From JBGPHT01 sp041484525 (GTDB taxonomy: Bacteria > Acidobacteriota > Terriglobia > Bryobacterales > Bryobacteraceae), in assembly GCA_041484525.1 (NCBI GenBank), contig JBGPHT010000129.1:1-21987 (forward strand): a stretch of DNA of 21,987 nucleotides. The letters are read 5' to 3'. Position 1 is the first letter of the stretch. Each line of letters starts with the position of its first letter. Position numbers and translations under genes: made by a program. Below the pieces are notes generated by a model. That model ran no database searches and had not been told where the DNA came from. It saw nothing but the letters and a program-made list of their open reading frames with translations. Shown piece by piece: positions 1 to 6,704 of this stretch.

Positions 1-105
1 GACACTTCACAGCGCCCAGTGCAAAACTCGGGGCCGAGCGGACCGCTAATCCTTTCTCGTGAGGCTCTTTCATCCTCAACTCCATGCCGGTTCATCCCGG
101 CGCAC
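1..105 (-). mobile_element. Group II intron, 5' end (partial, runs off window)
   Basis: Read on the minus strand from position 105, the sequence begins GTGCGCC, which fits the conserved 5' start of bacterial group II introns. It continues with a CCGG...CCGG hairpin and then a TTGAGG-ATGAAAGAG-CCTCAC stem-loop, the arrangement I recall for domain I of many bacterial introns. The frame starting at the ATG around position 71 reads MKEPHEKG, a peptide often seen as a spurious translation at this place in group II introns. The upstream exon is an IS630 transposase gene cut in the middle of a codon, with the intron in the same orientation as that gene, as splicing requires. The reverse transcriptase, domains V/VI and the 3' junction lie outside the window, so class and activity cannot be judged. 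Confidence 0.6.
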
Positions 106-564
106 CACCACATTTTTTTCCCGCCACGGCTTGAAGTCGTGATGGAGGAGCAGGATGCGAATGCTCTCTCGGCCAATACGCGGAACCAAACGTCGCTTGA
201 CAGCCTCCTCAGCCACCAAACGTACGGTCCATCGGGCGCGACCCTCTGGCGGGTCACTGCAGACCATCGCGATGATGCGCTGCTTCTGGCTGTCCTCCAG
301 CACTTGTGCAGCTCCGGGTCGCTGCTTCTCGTAGAGGGCGCGTTCGAGCCCTCCTTGCTGGTAGCGATGGCCGACTTTGCGAATCGCTTGTGGAGTCAAG
401 GGGATCACGGAAGAGATCCGCGGCGCACTGACGCCCTTAGCCAATTGAAAAAGCGCCACAGCCCGGAGGACAACTCGCACCTGTTGGACACCGCCGCTCA
501 ATAACTCTCGTAGGTGCTTCCGGTCCTTGGTTGTGACCTCAATACGCAGGACTGGACGGGCCAT
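106..564 (-). pseudogene. IS630-family transposase, N-terminal half, frameshifted and intron-interrupted
   Basis: The translation has the N-terminal layout of IS630-family transposases: a helix-turn-helix around residues 45-75 (LTPQAIRKVGHRYQQGGLE), the family-typical stretch DPPEGRARWTVRLVAEE, and FKPWREK leading to the expected MWC. The catalytic DDE half is absent. At positions 113-119 the gene has seven A residues where six would keep the frame for MWC; the frame as written instead runs into the intron and stops at 76. The upstream reading can extend to a TTG at 582, but the ATG at 564 (MARPVLRIEVT) is the better start. After the restored codons for M and W the gene breaks off at the presumed intron boundary, 105/106. 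The IS ends could not be located because only one side is present. Confidence 0.75.
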
Positions 565-634
565 GTCCCAAGTATGCGCCAAAACATTTCTGAATGGAAT
601 TGTTTTATTAGAAAAACTTTAGGCGGTCAATGAC

Positions 635-751
635 CTAATTTAGATCATCGAAGATGCCTTCCCATCCATTGGGCGGCCGACACGCACGGCGATAAGTCCG
701 AGGGGGCAACCCCAAAAGCCCGGCCGCCCGCAACGTAGCTTCTACCTCCAC
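635..751 (-). pseudogene. Fis-type helix-turn-helix remnant (C-terminal fragment)
   Basis: A minus-strand frame without a start codon, closed by an upstream stop at 752-754, reads ATLRAAGLLGLPPRTYRRA. This matches the Fis-type helix-turn-helix at the C-terminus of NtrC-like activators and response regulators (A-A-x-L-L-G-L-x-x-R-T-x-x-R). The fragment then runs about 20 residues without resemblance to a stop at 635. It lies between the DsbA-like gene and the IS630 copy, so it may be the tail of a regulator gene destroyed by insertion or deletion. The same DNA contains a strong GC palindrome, so a chance reading frame cannot be excluded. Confidence 0.35.
671..729. other. GC-rich palindromic structure, possible transcript end
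   Basis: GGGCGGCCG at 671-679 pairs perfectly with CGGCCGCCC at 721-729, and inside lies a smaller hairpin GGGG-CAA-CCCC (702-714). It sits about 40 bases downstream of the stop codon of the minus-strand DsbA-like gene. It could act as a 3' hairpin for that operon, although it has no T-run. I could not match it to a riboswitch or ribozyme family on either strand. Confidence 0.35.
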
Positions 752-765
752 TTACACCGTACGTG

Positions 766-1368
766 TCACTTCTTCAGTAAATCGTCCAGGAACGACTTCA
801 CCAGGCTGTAGCGAAACACACCCTCCCCCGAAATCGGAGTTCGCTTCAGCCGGTATGTCACCACCAGCGAGGGCGTGGATTGCACCGGCACCGTCTGCGC
901 CAGTTGTAAGTCGCGGTCCACCTGCGCCTTCACTGCCGGATCGTTGGCCAGCGACTTGACCTTCTTCTGCTCGGCCGGCGTGAGCACGGCGTTCACTGTC
1001 TCCTCCACCTGCCCGTTCAGCGACCAGATCTGCTGCTTGGCGAAGAGCGCATCCGCCGCCGGCTGCCACTTGCCGAGCTGGGCCGCGGCACAGACCAGGT
1101 TCGCCGCCTGCCGGGCGTACTGGTGCTGGGGCCACGCGAAGTAGCGGTACACCAGGTATGCTTTTCCTGAAGTCACGAAGTCCTTCATCAGCAGCGGCAC
1201 TTCCTCATCGTGCAGCCGCTTGCAGCCGGGGCACTGAAAATCGCTGAAGACCTCGATCAGCAGCGGCGCGCCGGGATTTCCAAACGCATTGCCTTTGATG
1301 TTGTCCGGATTGGCCGACGAACCCGGCAGTAGCAGGACCAGAGCCAGCAGGAGCGCACAGAGCTTCAT
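766..1368 (-). CDS. DsbA-family periplasmic thiol:disulfide oxidoreductase
   Basis: A 200-residue secreted thioredoxin-fold protein. Residues 1-19 form a short signal peptide (MKLCALLLALVLLLPGSSA). The fold starts at LLIEVFSDFQCPGCKRLH, with the redox motif C46-P-G-C49, continues through a helical insert (residues 60-155), and reaches the cis-proline loop at Q-S-T-P166-S-L. This is the DsbA/DsbG (Thioredoxin_4-like) arrangement, so it probably oxidises or isomerises disulfides of exported proteins. CPGC differs from the CPHC of E. coli DsbA; the middle residues tune redox potential, so the direction of catalysis is uncertain. The ATG lies 9 bases after the stop of the upstream ABC exporter, which suggests co-transcription. 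No DsbB-like partner is in the window. Confidence 0.85.
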   Translation of the reverse strand: MKLCALLLALVLLLPGSSANPDNIKGNAFGNPGAPLLIEVFSDFQCPGCKRLHDEEVPLLMKDFVTSGKAYLVYRYFAWPQHQYARQAANLVCAAAQLGKWQPAADALFAKQQIWSLNGQVEETVNAVLTPAEQKKVKSLANDPAVKAQVDRDLQLAQTVPVQSTPSLVVTYRLKRTPISGEGVFRYSLVKSFLDDLLKK

Positions 1369-1377
1369 ACGGAGATT

Positions 1378-3192
1378 TTACACCGTCCGCACTTCCTGGT
1401 CCTTGTACTGGAGCTGGTAAAGCTTCCAGTAGATGCCACGCGTGCCGAGCAACTCCTGGTGCGTGCCCGATTCGCGCAGCCGCCCTTTGTGCATCACCAG
1501 AATCCGATCGGAGCGCTGAATCGTCGAGAGGCGATGCGCGATGATAATCGAGGTCCGCCCTTCCACCATGCGTGCCAGCGCCGCCCGTACGCGCAGTTCC
1601 GTCTCCGTGTCGACGCTCGACGTAGCCTCGTCCAGAATCAGGTATCGCGGATTGTGCGCCAGCGCGCGCGCAAAGCTGATCAACTGCTTCTGCCCCGTCG
1701 AGAGCCCGCTGCCGCGCTCCCGGATGGGCTGCGCGAACCCCTCGGGCAGCGAGCGGATGAAGTCCATCAGGTTGACCTGCTCGGCCGCCGCCTCCACCTC
1801 CTCGCGCGCGATCGTCTCCGTGCCCAGCCGTATGTTGTCTTCGAGCGTACCGGTGAACAGGTAGGGATCCTGCAGCACCACGCCGAACTGGCGCCGCAGC
1901 TCCAGCGGATCGAACTCCCGCACGTCCACGCCGCCCACCAGGATGCGACCTTTCTGTACGTCGTAGAACCGCAGCAGCAGGCTGATGAGCGTCGTCTTCC
2001 CCGCGCCCGTGTGGCCCACCACCGCGATCGTCTCCCCGGGCGCGATGCGGAAGCTCACGTCCTCGAGCACCCAGTCTTCGTCCTTATAGGCGAACCAGAC
2101 GTGGTCGAACTCGACCTCCGCAATTTCCCGCGGGGCTGGCCGCGAAGCCGCTGGCGCCTGCACCGAAGCCCGCGTATCCAGCAGCCTGAAGATACGCTCG
2201 GACGATGCCATGGCCGCTTGCAAAATGTTGTATTTCTCACTGAGGTCCTGGATCGGCCGGAAGAACCGCAGCCCGTATTGCAGAAACGCCACCAGCACTC
2301 CCAGCGTGAGCCGGCCGCTCTCGATGCGCACGCCGCCGTAGGTCAGGATTCCCGCCAGCGCCAGCATCGAGATGAATTCCACCACCGGATAGAACCAGCC
2401 GTAGGCCGTGATGGCGTCCTTGTACGCGTACATGTGCTCGCGGTTGACGGCGTCGAACTCCTGGCCGCTGCGCGCTTCGCGGTTGAAGAGCTGCAGCACC
2501 ACGATCCCGGTGATGTGCTCCTGCAGATACGAATTGATCTTGGCGATGGCCACGCGGATGCGCCGGTAGCTCTGCGTCACACTGCGGCGGAACACGATGG
2601 TCACGATCACCACGAACGGCATCGCCGCCAGCATGATCCCGGTGAGCAGCGGGCTCAACTGGAACATGATGGCCACGATGAACCCGAGCACCAGCACGTC
2701 GCCCAGAATGGTCACCAGGCCCGACGCGAACAGGTCGTTGAGCACGTCGACGTCGGTGGTGACGCGCGTTACGAGGCGCCCCACCGGGTTGCGGTCGTAG
2801 AACGCCAGGTCGAGCCGCTGCAGGTGTTCCATGAGCTGCCGCCTGAGGTCGAACATGGCGAGCTGCCCGGTGTACTGCATCAGGTACATCTGGGCGAATT
2901 CCGTAAGAAACGTGCCGGCCAGCACCCCCAGATACAACAGGCCGATGCGGGTGAGCCCGCTCCAGGGGTCCGCCGGCAGCAGCGGATCGAGAAACGTAAG
3001 TCCGCGCCCGGTGGGTTGGAGGTAGCGGTCGACCGCCGTCTTGGTGAGCAGCGGACCGAAGACCTGGAGCGCTGACTGAACGAGCAGGAATAGCAGCGAG
3101 AACGTCACCAGCCGCCGGTAAGGCCGCATGTATCCGAGCAGCCGCCGCATGAGCCGCCCGTCGTATGCTTTGCCGAGTACCTCTTCTTCCAC
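1378..3192 (-). CDS. ABC exporter, fused membrane and ATPase domains (MdlB/MsbA type)
   Basis: A 604-residue half-transporter. Residues 1-340 form the six-helix exporter domain (hydrophobic segments near 28-48, 83-105, 155-200, 270-310). Residues 355-590 form the ATPase. Visible motifs are Walker A GHTGAGKTT (393-401), the Q-loop Q441, the signature LSTGQ (497-501), Walker B YLILDE with catalytic E522, and the switch H553. All catalytic residues are present, so a homodimer is possible; the ISFARAL after the signature resembles MdlB-like subunits, which often pair with a second half, but none is adjacent. The substrate cannot be told. The start is a GTG at 3192 with no clear ribosome binding site; the next in-frame start is the ATG of MRRLLGYM. 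It probably forms an operon with the DsbA-like gene. A large palindrome begins 17 bases upstream. Confidence 0.9.
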   Translation of the reverse strand: MEEEVLGKAYDGRLMRRLLGYMRPYRRLVTFSLLFLLVQSALQVFGPLLTKTAVDRYLQPTGRGLTFLDPLLPADPWSGLTRIGLLYLGVLAGTFLTEFAQMYLMQYTGQLAMFDLRRQLMEHLQRLDLAFYDRNPVGRLVTRVTTDVDVLNDLFASGLVTILGDVLVLGFIVAIMFQLSPLLTGIMLAAMPFVVIVTIVFRRSVTQSYRRIRVAIAKINSYLQEHITGIVVLQLFNREARSGQEFDAVNREHMYAYKDAITAYGWFYPVVEFISMLALAGILTYGGVRIESGRLTLGVLVAFLQYGLRFFRPIQDLSEKYNILQAAMASSERIFRLLDTRASVQAPAASRPAPREIAEVEFDHVWFAYKDEDWVLEDVSFRIAPGETIAVVGHTGAGKTTLISLLLRFYDVQKGRILVGGVDVREFDPLELRRQFGVVLQDPYLFTGTLEDNIRLGTETIAREEVEAAAEQVNLMDFIRSLPEGFAQPIRERGSGLSTGQKQLISFARALAHNPRYLILDEATSSVDTETELRVRAALARMVEGRTSIIIAHRLSTIQRSDRILVMHKGRLRESGTHQELLGTRGIYWKLYQLQYKDQEVRTV

Positions 3193-3208
3193 CAGCTACC
3201 AGTCTAAT

Positions 3209-3337
3209 GGGATGGCGGAGAAGAATGCTCACCGCCGAGACGCCGAGACCGCTGAGAAGCAAAAAATACTGGCTAACCTTTCTTGTGTTCTCAGCGATCT
3301 CGGCGTCTCGGCGGTGAGCATTCTTCTCCGCCATCCC
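3209..3337. repeat. Long inverted repeat (50-bp arms, 29-bp loop), MITE/REP-like
   Basis: Arms at 3209-3258 and 3288-3337 are reverse complements with one mismatch in 50 bases. Each arm carries GGGATGGCGGAGAAGAATGC at its outer end and the GCCGAGACGCCGAGA core typical of dispersed 'HRRDAETAE'-type repeats that I recall from Acidobacteriota, Planctomycetes and other phyla. It encodes nothing itself. It lies between the divergent ABC exporter and exosortase genes, so transcripts of either leader through it would fold into a very stable hairpin. Confidence 0.85.
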
Positions 3338-3351
3338 CCTTACACCCTCCG

Positions 3352-3408
3352 TTGACAGTACCCGCTCAATGGTATTCGACGTTTCACGCGTGCACAGGCT
3401 GATATGAT
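3352..3408 (+). promoter_or_regulatory. Candidate promoter region of the exosortase operon
   Basis: A perfect TTGACA is at 3352-3357, but the best -10-like sequence at usable distance is only TATTCG (3373-3378). A second candidate pairs TTTCAC (3382-3387) with TATGAT (3403-3408) at a short 15-base spacing. Either could serve the ATG at 3426. Neither is strong enough to choose. Confidence 0.3.
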
Positions 3409-3425
3409 AAGCAGTAGCATTTCAT

Positions 3426-4295
3426 ATGAGCTCGGCCGCGGAGACGTCTCCTCGAATTCAACTTCCCTGGACCTACATCGCCTGGTTCGGCGTGTTGCTC
3501 GTCGCGAGCTACGCGCCCATCCTCAGCGCGCTGGTGAGTCAGTGGGACGACGATCCGGATATGGGGCACGGGTTCTTCGTTCCCGCCATTGCCGCCTTCA
3601 TCGTCTGGCAGCGCCGGGAAGAGTTGATGGCCCTCAAGCCGCAGCCGAACTGGTGGGGTCTCGCGGTGGTGCTGCTGGGCGCCTGCCAGATGATTTTCGC
3701 CACCCTCGGGGTGGAGCTGTTTCTCTCGCGAACCGCCTTCGTGATCACCCTCATCGGCGCCATCTGGTTCCTGGGCGGCACGGTGATTCTGAAGCGCCTC
3801 GCGTTCCCGCTGTTTCTGCTCTTCTTCATGGTCCCGATCCCCGCCATCATCTATAACCGCATCACGTTTCCCTTGCAGCTTCTGGCCAGCCGCCTGGCTG
3901 AGGGAGCCCTTACCGTACTAGCCGTTCCGGTAGTGCGCGAAGGCAACGTGCTCATGCTTCCCAACCAGACTCTCTCGGTGGTGGAGGCCTGCAGCGGCAT
4001 ACGCTCGCTCCTCTCGCTAACCTTTCTGTCTCTCGTCTACGGCTACTTCTTCGAGAAAAAGATGTGGATCCGGATCGCGCTCTTCGCCGCCACTATCCCC
4101 ATCGCGATTGTCGCCAATGCCAGCCGCGTCACTCTCACCGGTATCCTGACGCAGGTGAAGCCGGAATTGGCCGAAGGCTTCTTCCACACCGCTTCCGGCT
4201 GGGTCATCTTCATGGTGGCGTTGATCATCCTCATCTTCCTCCACCAACTGATCGTGCGGATCGCGAATTTCGGCGCCGCCAGGAGGGCCGCATGA
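3426..4295 (+). CDS. xrt: Exosortase (EpsH/XrtA-type transpeptidase-like membrane protein)
   Basis: A 289-residue polytopic membrane protein of the exosortase family, which recognises C-terminal PEP-CTERM-like sorting tails at the inner membrane and is proposed to cleave and anchor or export them. Three family-defining residues are present: C189 in SVVEACSGIRSL, R234 in NASRV, and H254 in FFHTASGW. The N-terminal DMGHGFFVP segment and about eight hydrophobic helices also fit. The length is normal for the core domain. The next gene, an EpsI-domain protein, overlaps it by ATGA, the usual exosortase/EpsI pairing. No PEP-CTERM substrate or exopolysaccharide cluster is visible in this window, so substrates are presumably elsewhere. 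The exact subtype letter cannot be assigned by eye. Confidence 0.93.
   Translation: MSSAAETSPRIQLPWTYIAWFGVLLVASYAPILSALVSQWDDDPDMGHGFFVPAIAAFIVWQRREELMALKPQPNWWGLAVVLLGACQMIFATLGVELFLSRTAFVITLIGAIWFLGGTVILKRLAFPLFLLFFMVPIPAIIYNRITFPLQLLASRLAEGALTVLAVPVVREGNVLMLPNQTLSVVEACSGIRSLLSLTFLSLVYGYFFEKKMWIRIALFAATIPIAIVANASRVTLTGILTQVKPELAEGFFHTASGWVIFMVALIILIFLHQLIVRIANFGAARRAA
4281..4286 (+). promoter_or_regulatory. Ribosome binding site of the epsI-like gene
   Basis: AGGAGG lies 5 bases before the ATG at 4292, inside the end of the exosortase gene. Together with the ATGA overlap it fixes the start of the EpsI-like protein and suggests coupled translation. Confidence 0.7.
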
Positions 4296-4945
4296 AGTTT
4301 TTGAACAGCAGCTCCGCTCGCATCCTGACTCTGGTTCTGCTCCTCCAGGCCGGCGCCTACTACGCCCTCGCGTCCCGCGCCGAGCGCGTTCCCGACGTGG
4401 CGCCGCTCACCACGTTCCCCACCTTTATCGGCGGTTGGCAGACGGTGAAAGAGATCGCCGTCGAAAAAGAGGTGCAGGATGTTCTCAAGGCCGATGACAC
4501 CTTGAGCCGCCAGTATGCCAGTCTCACCGATGGCCAGCTCTATCTGTTCCTGGCGTACTTCCGGACGCAGCGCAAGGGACAATCGCCGCATTCGCCCAAG
4601 AACTGTCTGCCCGGTTCCGGCTGGGAGCAGGTGGAGGACGCCAAGATTTCGATCGACGTGCCCGGGCGCAATGTCCCGATCCTGATCAACAAGTATGTAG
4701 TGGCGCACGGCGAAGACAAGAGTCTCACCCTCTACTGGTATCAAAGCCACGGCCGTGTCATCGCCAGCGAGTTTTCGGCGAAGTTCTGGCTGGTGGCCGA
4801 CGCCATCCGCTACCATCGCAGCGATACTTCACTGGTCCGCGTCAGCATACCGGTTCGCGACAATAACATCGCCGCCGCCACCCAGACCGGCGTGGCATTC
4901 GTCAAATCGCTCTTTCCCGAGATCGAAAAACAACTGCCGATGTAA
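4292..4945 (+). CDS. epsI: EpsI-domain protein, exosortase partner
   Basis: A 217-residue protein with one N-terminal membrane segment (residues 9-28), followed by the EpsI domain. It opens with FPTFIGGWQ, continues through DDTLSRQYAS and LYLFLAYFRTQ, and reaches the conserved block H100-S-P-K-N-C105-L-P-G-S-G-W. It ends with the family's VSIPV and a C-terminal helix. EpsI domains are found next to, or fused to, exosortases and are thought to act in the same periplasmic sorting step, though their chemistry is not established. The gene overlaps the exosortase by four bases and has a consensus ribosome binding site, so both are surely made together. The start is well fixed. Confidence 0.9.
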   Translation: MKFLNSSSARILTLVLLLQAGAYYALASRAERVPDVAPLTTFPTFIGGWQTVKEIAVEKEVQDVLKADDTLSRQYASLTDGQLYLFLAYFRTQRKGQSPHSPKNCLPGSGWEQVEDAKISIDVPGRNVPILINKYVVAHGEDKSLTLYWYQSHGRVIASEFSAKFWLVADAIRYHRSDTSLVRVSIPVRDNNIAAATQTGVAFVKSLFPEIEKQLPM

Positions 4946-4972
4946 GTCAGGTTTCGATGTAAGTAGGTTACG

Positions 4973-5001
4973 TTTACGGTTTTTGTTATTTACCGTACAA
5001 T
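4973..5001 (+). promoter_or_regulatory. Sigma-70-type promoter upstream of the hybrid kinase
   Basis: TTTACG (4973-4978) and TACAAT (4996-5001) are separated by exactly 17 bases in an AT-rich gap after epsI. TACGGT and ACCGTA form an inverted repeat over the spacer and the start of the -10. The kinase start codon is about 70 bases after the predicted transcription start. Confidence 0.5.
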
Positions 5002-5049
5002 ACTTCAAGGATTAATACTGCCGCGACCTGAGTGATCCATTACTCTAGG

Positions 5050-5059
5050 GTGGTACCAC
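5050..5059. promoter_or_regulatory. 10-bp palindrome in the kinase leader
   Basis: GTGGTACCAC is a perfect palindrome 18 bases before the ATG at 5078, in the place where a ribosome binding site would be expected; none is seen. It may be an operator or a small leader hairpin. Confidence 0.3.
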
Positions 5060-5077
5060 TCGGTACGCTGCAACGGC

Positions 5078-6637
5078 ATGGCTCAACGTCTCCAGATACT
5101 CTACATCGGGGAAAGCGGGGCTGAAGCTGTCGGCGCCGAACTGTTGCGCGGCGGCTACATTCCATCCTTCGAGCGGGCGGTCACAATCCGTCAGCTCCAA
5201 GCCTGCCTGGGACGCCCCTGGGACATCGCCATCAGCGACTTCAACGTCTCCGCCGGGTTCGGCGCTCTGGAAGCGCTGCAACTCATCCAGACCACCCGCC
5301 TCGACCTGCCTCTGATCGTGGTCTCGGGCAAGATCAAGGATGCCGACGTTCTGGCGGTCTTGAAGGCCGGCGCCGCCGACCACATGACGCGCGGCAACCT
5401 GATGCGGCTGAACGCCGCCGTGGAACGCGAAATCCGTATCGCCAGGATGCGCCGCGAGCGCATCAAGCTGGAAGAGCAATTCCGCCAGGCGCAAAAGATG
5501 GAGGCGGTGGGACGGCTGGCCGGCGGCGTTGCCCACGATTTCAATAACCTCCTCACCGTCATCACCGGCTATAGCGACCTGCTGCTGGTCAGCCGCGAGC
5601 TGACGGGCAAACAGCGGACGGCGCTCGAAGAGATTCGCCGCTCGGCCGAACGCGGCGGCGCGCTCACCCATCAACTGCTCTCCTTCAGCCGGCGCCAGCC
5701 CCTCGAAACCCGCACCGTCCGCATCAACGACCTGGTGATGCAGATCGAAAAACTGCTGCGCCGCCTCATCGGCGAGGACATCGAACTGGTGACGATTGCC
5801 GCCGCCGCGCAGGATGCCGTCGAGGCTGACCCGGGCCGCCTGGAGCAGGTCCTGATGAACCTGGTGGTGAACGCGCGCGACGCCATGCCGGACGGCGGCA
5901 AGCTGACTATCGAGACCGGCACCGTGCACCTGGACGAAAGCTTCTCGGCCCAGGAGCTGGGCGTCGAGCCGGGCCGGCATGTGACCATTTCGATCGTCGA
6001 CACGGGAATCGGCATGGACGCGGAGACGCAGCGCCACCTCTTCGAGCCGTTCTTCACCACCAAGAACCCCGGCCGCGGGACCGGCCTCGGACTGGCGACG
6101 GCCTACGGCATCATCCGGCAAAGCGGCGGCGCCATCGCCATCATGAGCGAGCTGGGCGCCGGGACTACTGCCCGCATCTATCTGCCCCTGGCGGAATCAG
6201 CCGCGCAGACCGCGCCCGAAATCGCGGCCATGCACGCCACCCTCGCCGGCGCCGAGACGGTGCTGGTGGTCGAGGACGAAGCGCGCGTGCGCAAGCTGAT
6301 CGCCGGCGTCCTCACCGCCCGCGGCTACAAGGTGCTCGAAGCCACGCGGGGCGAGGAGGCGATCCGCCTCTGCAAGCTCCACCAATGCGCCATCGACCTG
6401 GCGGTGGTGGATGTGGTGATGCCCGAAATGAGCGGCCCGGACCTGACGCGCCAGCTTGCCCCCGTCTGCCCCCAAATGCGCGTCCTCTTTATATCCGGTT
6501 ATACGGACGAGGCGATTGTGCACCACGGCATCCCGGAATCGGGCGCTGCGTTCCTGCAAAAGCCCTTCCTGCCTGACGCATTTCTCCGCAAAGTCCGCGA
6601 AGTGCTCGACACCAAAAGCAACACCGCCAACGAATAG
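5078..6637 (+). CDS. Hybrid sensor histidine kinase with N- and C-terminal receiver domains
   Basis: A 519-residue soluble protein. Residues 5-120 form a receiver-like domain with the phospho-acceptor D54 (AISDFNV), but the usual lysine is replaced by R105 (HMTRGNL). A coiled linker (120-140) leads to HisKA with H153 in GGVAHDFNNLL. HATPase follows with N265 (NLVVNARDAM), DTGIGM, FEPFFTT and GRGTGLGLA. Residues 393-512 form a complete receiver with D445 (VVDVVMPEMSG), S473 and K495 in LQKPF. No membrane segment or sensor domain is seen, so input probably arrives through the N-terminal receiver from another kinase. A DNA-binding response regulator is not adjacent; the last receiver may pass phosphate to an Hpt or act by contact. 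It follows the exosortase pair on the same strand, with its own promoter candidate. Confidence 0.92.
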   Translation: MAQRLQILYIGESGAEAVGAELLRGGYIPSFERAVTIRQLQACLGRPWDIAISDFNVSAGFGALEALQLIQTTRLDLPLIVVSGKIKDADVLAVLKAGAADHMTRGNLMRLNAAVEREIRIARMRRERIKLEEQFRQAQKMEAVGRLAGGVAHDFNNLLTVITGYSDLLLVSRELTGKQRTALEEIRRSAERGGALTHQLLSFSRRQPLETRTVRINDLVMQIEKLLRRLIGEDIELVTIAAAAQDAVEADPGRLEQVLMNLVVNARDAMPDGGKLTIETGTVHLDESFSAQELGVEPGRHVTISIVDTGIGMDAETQRHLFEPFFTTKNPGRGTGLGLATAYGIIRQSGGAIAIMSELGAGTTARIYLPLAESAAQTAPEIAAMHATLAGAETVLVVEDEARVRKLIAGVLTARGYKVLEATRGEEAIRLCKLHQCAIDLAVVDVVMPEMSGPDLTRQLAPVCPQMRVLFISGYTDEAIVHHGIPESGAAFLQKPFLPDAFLRKVREVLDTKSNTANE

Positions 6638-6704
6638 CCCCTCGCCTTAAACCTCTTGCTTCTTCCCCGTTCAGCCGATATGTACCCTCAGAACGGCCCT
6701 TAGT

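Noticed and set aside
671..729. Riboswitch or small ribozyme
   Set aside because: Nested stems exist, but the loops do not fit the c-di-GMP, fluoride, twister, HDV-like or hammerhead consensus as I know them.
1459..3075. Long plus-strand open frame (538 codons) across the ABC exporter gene
   Set aside because: It is antisense to a gene with all ABC motifs; its arginine/histidine-rich translation is what GC-rich DNA gives on the opposite strand.
3209..3337. CRISPR-like or tandem repeat
   Set aside because: There is a single inverted pair with one loop, no repeated unit-spacer pattern.
5045..6121. Minus-strand open frame of 358 codons under the hybrid kinase
   Set aside because: Shadow of HisKA/HATPase coding sequence.
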